NCBI GenBank assembly: GCA_021778575.1
Contig: JAJYCH010000033.1
Coordinates: forward strand, 1 to 14,656
Length of the DNA: 14,656 nucleotides
Reading direction: 5' to 3'
From: Planctomycetota bacterium
GTDB lineage: Bacteria; Planctomycetota; Planctomycetia; Isosphaerales; Isosphaeraceae
The notes under the pieces are model-generated. The model did no database searches and was not told the origin of the DNA. It saw nothing but the letters and a program-made list of their open reading frames with translations. The first letter of the stretch is position 1. Each line of letters opens with the position of its first letter. This document shows positions 1-6,033 of the stretch, one piece after another. The translations under genes and the position numbers were made by a program.

Positions 1-228
<228 letters not shown>

Positions 229-1449
229 CTATTCGAGAGGCAGCGTCACCGTCACCTCGCCCGAGAAGGCGAGCTTCGGGTCGCCGGGACCTTTTAGCGT
301 CGCTTCGAGGTTCGCGATCGTCCGGGGGACCATGCCTTCGAACAACGTCTTGCCGGACGCCGTGACCTTGACCGGCTTGTCGAGGTCGACGAGCCGATCG
401 TCGAGCATCAGGACCAGTTTCGCGACCCCTTCGGCCTTCTCGATCTTGATCTCTTGCCCGTCGACCGACACGACGACCGTCGACCGGGCCTTGGCCTGGC
501 CGGCTGGAACGGCGAGCCAGTAGAAGCGGTCGTGGGTCACGTCGTCCTGGTGCCAGACGACCTTTTTGGGGACCGGGTTGCGGGTGAACCCAGCCATCCA
601 GGGGACGGCGGAGGCGTCTTCGAGGTTCATCCAGTGGGCTCGGCCGGGATGGATTTCGACGTGATGAACATAGCCTTCGGGGTCACTCTTCTGAAGTTCG
701 TCGAGCTTGACGCCCCACTCGCCGCCGATCTTGTTGCGGTTGTAGGCCGAGTCGTTCGCGCCGACGTGGATGGCGAACGGTATGTTCCGCAAGCCAAGCG
801 GCACGGTCTCGTTGGGGTGCCCGGCCATCATCGACGCCGCGCCGAACCGGTCGGCCATCCGAGGGGCGATCTGATAGACACCATCACCGCCGGCCGAGTA
901 ACCCATCAAATAAACCCGGTCGCGATCGACGCCTTCAAAGACGACCATATCCTCGATCAACCGCTCGAAGAACGCGTCGATGTGCGACTGATGCCAGAGG
1001 TCCCAGGTGTTCGTCGGGGCTCTCGGGGCGAGGTAAACTCCTTCGGCCGGTTTATAAAGTCCCTTCTGGTTCTCATACTGCTGATCATTGACCCGAGCCG
1101 GAGCCCCGCCGCCACCGTGCATCGACAGGAACAGGCTCCGACCCGACTTCGGCTTCTCACCAAAGACCTTGTAAGCGAACGGCATCTTCAGGTCGCCGAT
1201 CTCGATCCGCTTCGCCTTGACCTCGGCTTCGCGATCCTTCTTGACCTCGGCCAACCGGCGTTTGACGAGAATGTCGAGGGCCTTGGAGGCGTCGGCTTTG
1301 GTCAGGGGAGTCGTCGCGAATTTGGCGGAGTCGCCGTTCTTCAAAGCCTCGACAGCGACCTTGGATTTGGCCGGGTCAACCTCGTCGGCGCGGAGTGGTG
1401 AACCGAGGAAAGAGCCCAGGCAGGCGACGGAAACAAGCAGCCGATTCAT
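229..1449 (-). CDS. Secreted alpha/beta-hydrolase (esterase or PHB-depolymerase-like)
   Basis: The 406-aa product starts at the ATG at 1449-1447, where a signal peptide (MNRLLVSVACLGSFLG) begins; an in-frame extension to 1542 has no such logic. An HGGGG oxyanion-type motif lies at residues 111-115. The nucleophile elbow GYSAGG at 183-188 gives Ser185 as the nucleophile. Likely partners are Asp233 (in GANDSAY) and His272 (in GRAHW). These mark the alpha/beta-hydrolase fold, in the neighbourhood of polyhydroxybutyrate depolymerases and dienelactone-hydrolase-like esterases. A charged helical region (about 50-85) precedes the fold, and a beta-rich domain of about 110 residues follows it (from about 295). 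The protein probably hydrolyses an ester outside the cytoplasm; the substrate cannot be read from sequence. It is the last of three same-strand genes, 99 bp after its neighbour. Confidence 0.85.
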   Translation of the reverse strand: MNRLLVSVACLGSFLGSPLRADEVDPAKSKVAVEALKNGDSAKFATTPLTKADASKALDILVKRRLAEVKKDREAEVKAKRIEIGDLKMPFAYKVFGEKPKSGRSLFLSMHGGGGAPARVNDQQYENQKGLYKPAEGVYLAPRAPTNTWDLWHQSHIDAFFERLIEDMVVFEGVDRDRVYLMGYSAGGDGVYQIAPRMADRFGAASMMAGHPNETVPLGLRNIPFAIHVGANDSAYNRNKIGGEWGVKLDELQKSDPEGYVHHVEIHPGRAHWMNLEDASAVPWMAGFTRNPVPKKVVWHQDDVTHDRFYWLAVPAGQAKARSTVVVSVDGQEIKIEKAEGVAKLVLMLDDRLVDLDKPVKVTASGKTLFEGMVPRTIANLEATLKGPGDPKLAFSGEVTVTLPLE

Positions 1450-1489
1450 GGAGTGATCTCGAAAAGGGAAATCTATCTGACAAATGTAC

Positions 1490-1515
1490 GGTAGGGCTTG
1501 CCCTGCCCAACGGGC
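1490..1515. repeat. Double short palindrome (REP-like)
   Basis: Two adjacent hairpins sit between genes: AGGGC-TT-GCCCT at 1493-1504 and GCCC-AAC-GGGC at 1505-1515. The segment opens with GTAGGG, as do both palindromes of the doublet at 3608-3716, so it may belong to a related family of short intergenic repeats. It could equally be local secondary structure between two co-transcribed genes. Confidence 0.35.
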
Positions 1516-1548
1516 TGAAAAATCGCAGTCGAGGCGTTCCACTAATAC

Positions 1549-2109
1549 TTAATCAATTGTATGGATTAGTTGATCTGAACTCAATCCATCAGGCACCTCG
1601 CCTCGATGCAGGTATTGATAGCCGAAGCCGACGGCGCAGTCGGGTAGTCCCAGGGCTCGGACGAGTTCTTCGTGCAGTTCGACGGCGAACGCGAAATCAC
1701 CTCGGAGGATCGCGTCAACCTTCTCGGCGACGGATGGGTCGGCCAGGGTCTCGCACAGGAGACGAACATCACCCCCGGTTTCGGCCTCGTCTCCCTCGTC
1801 CTCGCCGAAATAGGCGGGGTCGGAGTTGTAGGAATCGACGAACTGCCCATCGGCGAACAGCCAGTAACAAAGGATGTCATCGTCGTGGTTCAAGACCGCC
1901 AGGACCGGGGCGTCCGCCTCGCGTGACAGCAGTGTGCCCACCTGCTCGATGGCTTCGGGGTTCTGCCAGTCGGACTCCTCTTCGTAAGCAACGACATAGC
2001 CGCCGACCGCTGGCGAGACGTACGCTTTGCGGCCGGCCCGCTTCAGAGCATCCGCGACACGGCGAGGGTCGCCATGCTTGACCGAGAAATTGACGTAGAA
2101 ATTCCCCAT
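1549..2109 (-). CDS. Conserved-looking protein of unknown function (186 aa)
   Basis: I cannot give this protein a function. It is a soluble 186-residue product with no signal peptide and no membrane segment. Features seen: an N-terminal beta-alpha-like stretch beginning MGNFYVNFSVKHGD; a VSPAVGGYVVAYEEES segment around residues 31-46; a hydrophobic and acidic stretch VLAVLNHDDDILCYWL near 69-84; a strongly acidic linker (FGEDEGDEAE, about 100-109); and a C-terminal helical region with FELHEELVRALGLP-like text. It resembles small paralogous proteins that I recall from planctomycete genomes, with no name. The ATG at 2109-2107 is preceded by GAGAGG, a usable ribosome-binding site. It lies 27 bp after the transglutaminase-like gene, so co-transcription is likely. 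No catalytic motif is visible. Confidence 0.8.
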   Translation of the reverse strand: MGNFYVNFSVKHGDPRRVADALKRAGRKAYVSPAVGGYVVAYEEESDWQNPEAIEQVGTLLSREADAPVLAVLNHDDDILCYWLFADGQFVDSYNSDPAYFGEDEGDEAETGGDVRLLCETLADPSVAEKVDAILRGDFAFAVELHEELVRALGLPDCAVGFGYQYLHRGEVPDGLSSDQLIHTID

Positions 2110-2136
2110 GAGCCTCTCGAGGGTTATTGGTGCATC

Positions 2137-3258
2137 TCACTTGATCTCCACAACCTGATCCATCTCGGTCGACAGCTTGACCGTCTGCTTGAGCTCACCT
2201 TCGGGCCGGACGACCAGGACCTCGTACGACAGATCGCCGGGCAATTCGAAGGTTGTGGCCTCGGCAATCTTATCTTGCGCCACCAGCTTTCCATTCAACC
2301 GAACGGTGATCTCTCCCGGCGAACCCGCGATCTTGAACGTGACCTTGCGGCGGAGCGTGTAGCGGCGGGTGATGTCCTCGGCGGGGACTTCTTTTGAGGC
2401 TCGCTTCCAGACCATCGGGAAGTAGGTTTCGTTCGCCTGGAACGAGGTGGCGTAGATCCGGTTATTGGGCTTGGTTTCGTCAGCCTTCGCGGCCTGGCCG
2501 ACGAACCACCCTTCGTTGAGCTTGCTGGGCTCGCAGGCCCCCACGAACGACCATTCATGATCCCAGATTTCGACCCACGTATGATTACCCGAGTTATCCG
2601 TCCAGCGCGGCGTTCCCACCATTCTCGCCGGGATTCCCACCGCCCGGCAGGCGTCGATCAGCAGGATCGACAGCCCGGTGCACGAGGCGAAACCAGCCTG
2701 GACCGACTCGTAAGGGCTCTGGTCGGGCTTGGGCCGCCTGGTCGCGTGGTAGGCGACGTTGAAGGTCTTGAAGACCTCGACGTTGAGCCGCTTGACGGCC
2801 TCGGTCGGTGACGGGCATTCCTTGGCGATCGGCAGGAATCGGTCGTAAAAATCCTTCCGCCAGTCGTCGCGACGCTCGTTGATGCTGGCATAGGGCAAGA
2901 CGTGGTCGAAGAACAGTTCCTTGGGGATCGACTTGCCCCAGGGGGTCGCTTCGCGGGCGAGATACGCATATTTGACGTTGGATAACAAATAGTCCTTGCC
3001 CAGAGTCTTGAGGTCGCTCTCGGGCATGTGGGCGATCAGAAAGCCGACGGCCTCGCGCTGGTCGGCGGGAGCCTCGGCGATCGCGTTGATCAGGGCCGTG
3101 CCGTTGTCGCCGGCCTTGGCCAGCTTGTCGGCAACGGGCGATCGAAGCTCGGTCGGCAAGAGTTCGAGAACCGGGTGATCCATCCCCGCCCGGGCCAACA
3201 ATGGGAACGCAACAAGCCCCAGGGCGAGGGTCGCGACGATTCGGCGAAAACGTATCAT
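2137..3258 (-). CDS. Secreted transglutaminase-like protein
   Basis: The product has 373 residues from the ATG at 3258-3256. That ATG has AAGGA seven bases upstream and opens directly into a signal peptide (MIRFRRIVATLALGLVAF, cleavage near ARA-G). An upstream in-frame TTG at 3288 is less likely. The papain-like transglutaminase core is visible: Cys193 in GFASCTGLS, a helix LLIDACRAVGIPARMVG (199-215), and His226 in NHTWVEIWD. The usual third residue, an Asp in a D-P-T-like position, aligns with Glu243 in CEPS, although Asp233 is also nearby. A C-terminal beta domain (about 300-373) looks Ig- or carboxypeptidase-regulatory-like. It probably acts on or binds peptides outside the cytoplasm as a protease or peptide-modifying enzyme. 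It is the first gene of the minus-strand cluster, and a MITE lies 37 bp upstream of its start. Confidence 0.85.
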   Translation of the reverse strand: MIRFRRIVATLALGLVAFPLLARAGMDHPVLELLPTELRSPVADKLAKAGDNGTALINAIAEAPADQREAVGFLIAHMPESDLKTLGKDYLLSNVKYAYLAREATPWGKSIPKELFFDHVLPYASINERRDDWRKDFYDRFLPIAKECPSPTEAVKRLNVEVFKTFNVAYHATRRPKPDQSPYESVQAGFASCTGLSILLIDACRAVGIPARMVGTPRWTDNSGNHTWVEIWDHEWSFVGACEPSKLNEGWFVGQAAKADETKPNNRIYATSFQANETYFPMVWKRASKEVPAEDITRRYTLRRKVTFKIAGSPGEITVRLNGKLVAQDKIAEATTFELPGDLSYEVLVVRPEGELKQTVKLSTEMDQVVEIK

Positions 3259-3287
3259 GCGTTCGTCCTTCAAGAAGCTCGACGGCA

Positions 3288-3295
3288 AAAAACGA
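3288..3295. repeat. Left target-site duplication of the MITE
   Basis: AAAAACGA directly abuts the outer end of the left terminal inverted repeat. The same eight bases recur in direct orientation directly outside the right end. Confidence 0.85.
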
Positions 3296-3506
3296 GGCTC
3301 ATGTGCGGAGATCGGTGCGGGTAAACTGCGCGGTCTGGGCTAAGAATAGCTAAGATTGGACAAGCTCAATTAGCAGGACGACCGAAACATGAGCCCTGTA
3401 ATGAGTTGAGACGATGGAAGTCTGAGACTTGGAGCGGAAATCGACAAGCCCAATTCTTTCAGAGCCGAATGTAGCATCCCTCTCCACCGTTCTCCGCACA
3501 TGAGCC
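3296..3506. mobile_element. Miniature inverted-repeat transposable element (MITE), 211 bp, possibly ISL3-derived
   Basis: The left end (3296-3317) begins GGCTCATGTGCGGAGA, and the right end (3485-3506) is its reverse complement with one mismatch in 22 bases. Both termini are flanked by the exact 8-bp direct repeat AAAAACGA, which is the signature of a cut-and-paste insertion. The interior is about 167 bp, lower in GC than neighbouring genes, and encodes no transposase, so the element is non-autonomous. An 8-bp duplication and termini starting with GG fit the ISL3 family best; IS256-type elements also make 8-9 bp duplications. The family call is inference, while the TIR and duplication are read directly. 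The element sits between the divergent transglutaminase-like and DUF4350-like genes. Confidence 0.85.
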
Positions 3507-3514
3507 AAAAACGA
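3507..3514. repeat. Right target-site duplication of the MITE
   Basis: AAAAACGA begins at the first base after the right terminal inverted repeat and is identical to 3288-3295. Confidence 0.85.
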
Positions 3515-3533
3515 AGCCAACTCGCGCCGCGAA

Positions 3534-3580
3534 TCGAATGATTCTACTGGCCAGGCGAGGGGGCTACCAGAATCATTTGA
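3534..3580. repeat. Long hairpin in the intergenic region
   Basis: TCGAATGATTCT at 3534-3545 pairs with AGAATCATTTGA at 3569-3580 over 12 positions, with one G-T wobble. The stem continues imperfectly inward (ACTGGCC against GGCTACC) around a GC-rich loop. No T run follows on either strand, so it is not a classic intrinsic terminator. It could be the remnant of another repeat element or a structured RNA. Confidence 0.6.
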
Positions 3581-3607
3581 GTAAAGACAGGACGATTCCA
3601 AGGTCTG

Positions 3608-3716
3608 GTAGGGTCGGCTGTGCGGACCGTTAGTTTGGCCATCGAAAGACCAGAAGTCGCCGATCAATCCCACGGAATTTGGCGATCGAGCTCACGGTCC
3701 GCACAGCGGACCCTAC
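3608..3716. repeat. REPIN-like doublet of inverted GC-rich palindromes
   Basis: The 23-bp segment at 3608-3630 (starting GTAGGGTCGGCTGTGC) and the 23-bp segment at 3694-3716 are reverse complements with a single mismatch, 63 bp apart. Each arm is itself a hairpin. The right arm has a perfect GGTCCGC-ACA-GCGGACC (3696-3712); the left arm (3612-3628) has one mismatch in seven pairs. Two REP-like palindromes in opposite orientation make the architecture called a REPIN or BIME. The spacer holds a 12-bp direct repeat (TTTGGCCATCGA at 3634 and TTTGGCGATCGA at 3678). No target duplication is visible at its ends. Confidence 0.75.
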
Positions 3717-3849
3717 AGTTGTCCGAGTGTTTTGCGCTCCGCTCGTCGGCAAAGACCAGACCTCGACGAGGAACCCGCTTGATTTCGACTCCGAAATCCT
3801 TCACACTCGGCAGGAGTCGTTCCGGCAACCCGGTCATCGAGAATTCGAC

Positions 3850-4752
3850 ATGAACCGCGTGATCCTGCTCGTTCCGGTCTTCCTGGTTGTCGGCGTCGGG
3901 TCGCTTGCCTCGGGTCAGCAGGTGGCTGACACGAAATTTGATACGAAGGTCGCCAAGCCGGCTTATACGGCGACGCATCCCAAGGTTCTATTCGACGAGG
4001 CCCATGCCAACTTTCACACGACGACCGGCCGTTACAAGCCGTTTGCCGACCTGATCGCCAGCGACGGCCTGAAAGTTACGCCCAACCTCTCGGATTTCTC
4101 GAAGAAGACGCTCCAGGGGGCCGATGTCCTGGTCATCGCCAACGCCACGGCAGACCAGAAGAAGTCCGCGTTCACCGACGCCGAGGCTGACGCCGTCCGC
4201 GACTGGGTCCAGCAAGGGGGCTCGCTGCTCCTGATCACCGATCACGACCCGTTCGGCTCGGCCTCCGAGAGCCTGGCCCAGCGGTTCGGGGTCGAGATGA
4301 GCAAGGGGTACACGTCCGACCCCGCGCACTCGGAACCGAGGAGCCAGTCGTGCCTGAACTTCACCCGCGAGGAAAAATTGATCGGCGACCATCCGATCAC
4401 CCAGGGACGCAATGATTCCGAGCGGATCAACCGGGTCGTCACCTTCACCGGGCAGTCGCTCAAGGGGCCGAGCGGAAGCGTCGCCTTGCTCAAGCTGGCC
4501 GACACGGCGATCGACAGGGTTCCGCCCGACAACAAGCTGACCTCCGCCGCCGGCCGAGCCCAGGCGCTGGCGTTTCCGTTCGGCAAGGGGAAAGTGGTCG
4601 TGATGGGCGAGGCCGGCCTGCTCTCGGCGCAGGTGACCGGCCCCGATCGCCAGCCGATGGGCATGAATTACCCAGGGATCGACAACCGCCAGCTCGCCCT
4701 CAACATCATGCACTGGCTGGCAATGCCGAAGGCAAAGGACGAGGCGAGATAA
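3850..4752 (+). CDS. Secreted DUF4350 / GATase-like domain protein
   Basis: The product has 300 residues from the ATG at 3850, which opens into a signal peptide (MNRVILLVPVFLVVGVG, cleavage near ASG-Q). The longer frame back to 3679 would read through the palindrome doublet and bury the signal peptide. The mature part shows a Rossmann-like class I glutamine-amidotransferase-type fold: VLFDEAHANFHT (47-58), a helix with PFADLIASDG, ADVLVIANAT (91-100), a helix ending VRDWVQQGGSLLLITDHDP (116-134), and a late strand GKGKVVVMGEAGLLSA (245-260). This layout matches DUF4350-type domains that bind rather than cleave. No catalytic Cys occurs at a nucleophile elbow, so a binding or structural role is more likely than amidotransferase activity. 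A hairpin follows the stop within 12 bp. Partner and ligand are unknown. Confidence 0.8.
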   Translation: MNRVILLVPVFLVVGVGSLASGQQVADTKFDTKVAKPAYTATHPKVLFDEAHANFHTTTGRYKPFADLIASDGLKVTPNLSDFSKKTLQGADVLVIANATADQKKSAFTDAEADAVRDWVQQGGSLLLITDHDPFGSASESLAQRFGVEMSKGYTSDPAHSEPRSQSCLNFTREEKLIGDHPITQGRNDSERINRVVTFTGQSLKGPSGSVALLKLADTAIDRVPPDNKLTSAAGRAQALAFPFGKGKVVVMGEAGLLSAQVTGPDRQPMGMNYPGIDNRQLALNIMHWLAMPKAKDEAR

Positions 4753-4763
4753 GCCTCAAGGAG

Positions 4764-4790
4764 ATCAGAGAGATTGCCAGGGTCTCTGAT
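4764..4790 (+). terminator. Candidate hairpin after the DUF4350-like gene
   Basis: ATCAGAGA at 4764-4771 and TCTCTGAT at 4783-4790 form a perfect 8-bp stem with an 11-nt loop, starting 11 bases after the stop codon. There is no T run downstream, so it may protect RNA ends or act only weakly as a terminator. Confidence 0.45.
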
Positions 4791-4901
4791 AACCGGCCAT
4801 CATATTCCCAGCGATCTCTCGGCAATGCCCGGTCTTGAAGCAGACGCAATTTAGTGCGACGATTCATGAGGGGCGACGCCGATCACCCAGGCGGAATGCT
4901 C

Positions 4902-5096
4902 ATGCCACGCAAAGTTCGTGAGTTAATTGGCGACCTGGAGCGAGCGGGATTCGTGAATCGGGGCGGAAGAGGGAGCCATCGGAACTTCGAGCACCTACAA
5001 GGTTCGCGTGTCACTGTCTCCGGCCAACAGGGAGACGATGCCAAACCCTATCAAGAGCGAGAAGTTCGACGAGCGATCGAGGAGGTCCGATCATGA
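4902..5096 (+). CDS. hicA: HicA-family mRNA interferase toxin
   Basis: The 64-aa product matches the small dsRBD-fold HicA/YcfA family. It has the opening MPRKVRELIGDLERAGF, the hallmark GSHRNF with the presumed catalytic His26, then a strand RVTVSG and a C-terminal helix (REVRRAIEEV). HicA toxins cut mRNA and tmRNA independently of ribosomes and are neutralised by direct binding of HicB. The start at 4902 follows GGCGGA by about six bases; an in-frame ATG at 4896 would add two residues, and a longer upstream frame has no family match. The stop overlaps the next ATG as ATGA (5093-5096), so the two genes are translationally coupled in the usual toxin-first order. All key features of the family appear intact. 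Confidence 0.88.
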   Translation: MPRKVRELIGDLERAGFVNRGGRGSHRNFEHLQGSRVTVSGQQGDDAKPYQEREVRRAIEEVRS

Positions 5097-5323
5097 CCGA
5101 CGCCGCGAAATATGTGAAAATCGTGGAGTGGTCCGACGAGGACGGCGCATTCGTCGGCCAGTGCCCCGGGATCATCGGCCCTTGCTGTCACGGCAGGGAC
5201 GAGGTTGAAGTCTTTCGCCAACTCTGCGAGATCGTCGAGGAATGGATCGAGATCGCCCACCAGGACGGCCGCCCCTTGCCTCCTCCGACTGCCGGAACCA
5301 ATGTCGCCCGGAAGATCGCCTGA
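5093..5323 (+). CDS. hicB: HicB-family antitoxin (short form)
   Basis: The 76-aa product has the partial RNase H-like HicB fold: YVKIVEWSDEDGAFVGQCPG (7-26), then a helix spanning DEVEVFRQLCEIVEEWIEIA, and a short tail LPPPTAG. HicB binds HicA and blocks its active site. Many HicB proteins carry a C-terminal helix-turn-helix or ribbon-helix-helix for autorepression. Here the chain stops at residue 76, just after the core domain, so no DNA-binding part is present. Either autoregulation is absent or another protein supplies it. The start codon overlaps the hicA stop by four bases. Confidence 0.85.
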   Translation: MTDAAKYVKIVEWSDEDGAFVGQCPGIIGPCCHGRDEVEVFRQLCEIVEEWIEIAHQDGRPLPPPTAGTNVARKIA

Positions 5324-5380
5324 AACCCTGCCTCGTATCGTCATCAGATCACCCGTTCGCGAGCGGAAGGAATCAACCCT

Positions 5381-5980
5381 TTGGACGAGGTTCTGACGGT
5401 CATTCGCGAGTTTGTGTCAGGCGAAATCGGCTCTCTGGAATTCCGGGACCGACTTTACGCCGATGAGAGGTTCGAGACATTTCTGCGCAACGACCCAAAT
5501 CTACGGCAGCCTAACTACGTTGGACGTAGCGTTTACCTCTTCTTGCTTGAGCAGGATTATGACGATCCGGGTGGAGTCCTGAGCGCTCAGGGGGCTCTAG
5601 CCGACTTCATGCAACGAAATGGCATCGACCACACAAAAACCAGGACGTACGCCGCCTTATTCAACTTGATCCTGGATGCTCAACCACGCTGGCTTCTAGT
5701 CGATTCGAAATATGTCTTTGAGAAGATAATATCAGCCGCCGAAGGCAGAACAGGCGGCGAGTTGCGATCCTGGCTAGCCGAAGAATTTCTTCGAAGGTTC
5801 CGCTATGCCGAAAAACCACCTGAATGGATTCAATCGCCTGCCTGGCCAATCAATCAGAATGGCCCGCTTGTCTTTCTGGGAGATCTCGAGATCAAGAACT
5901 ATTTCCATGATCTGGCCAAAGCTTACCTCTTCCACGACCCCAAGTCGGGTACAACGGAAACCATCATTCAGGTGTACTGA
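5381..5980 (+). CDS. Protein of unknown function, lower GC, possibly immunity-protein-like
   Basis: The 199-aa product starts at TTG 5381, with GGAAGGAA nine bases upstream. It is soluble, with no signal peptide or membrane helix. The N-terminal half is helical (DEVLTVIREFVSG; YLFLLEQDYDDPGGVL at 52-67). The C-terminal half has KPPEWIQSPAWPINQNGPLV (145-164) followed by FLGDLEI and ends with ETIIQVY. A Trp/Pro-rich PEW-x4-AWP motif of this kind occurs in DUF1963-like and other proteins annotated as immunity proteins of polymorphic toxins. That is a weak resemblance, not an identification. By rough hand count the gene is about 52-53% G+C, against the high 50s to high 60s in the next gene, which suggests later acquisition. 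It lies 57 bp after hicB and 53 bp before the ADP-ribosylglycohydrolase gene. Confidence 0.75.
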   Translation: MDEVLTVIREFVSGEIGSLEFRDRLYADERFETFLRNDPNLRQPNYVGRSVYLFLLEQDYDDPGGVLSAQGALADFMQRNGIDHTKTRTYAALFNLILDAQPRWLLVDSKYVFEKIISAAEGRTGGELRSWLAEEFLRRFRYAEKPPEWIQSPAWPINQNGPLVFLGDLEIKNYFHDLAKAYLFHDPKSGTTETIIQVY

Positions 5981-6033
5981 CGCCAAGCTCTTGTTCGTCT
6001 TGAGCAAGTATTCCGCCGCCGAGAGGGCTATCG

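Noticed and set aside
454..1401. Long plus-strand frame opposite the hydrolase gene
   Set aside because: It is antisense to a gene with clear catalytic motifs; it is an open frame caused by high GC, without motifs of its own.
1450..1542. N-terminal extension of the hydrolase gene
   Set aside because: It would bury a clear signal peptide starting at the ATG 1449-1447 and covers the REP-like palindromes.
3259..3288. TTG-initiated extension of the transglutaminase-like gene
   Set aside because: The internal ATG at 3258 has a good AAGGA box and starts the signal peptide; the extension would contain that box.
3350..3673. 107-codon minus-strand frame in the repeat-rich gap
   Set aside because: It runs through half of the MITE, the hairpin and one arm of the palindrome doublet, has atypical codon use and no recognisable motif.
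3679..3849. N-terminal extension of the DUF4350-like gene
   Set aside because: It reads through the right arm of the palindrome doublet, and the signal peptide begins at the ATG 3850.
5353..5366. Near-palindrome CCGTTCGCGAGCGG between hicB and the next gene as a HicAB operator
   Set aside because: It lies after hicB, not before hicA, and such short GC palindromes are expected by chance at this composition.
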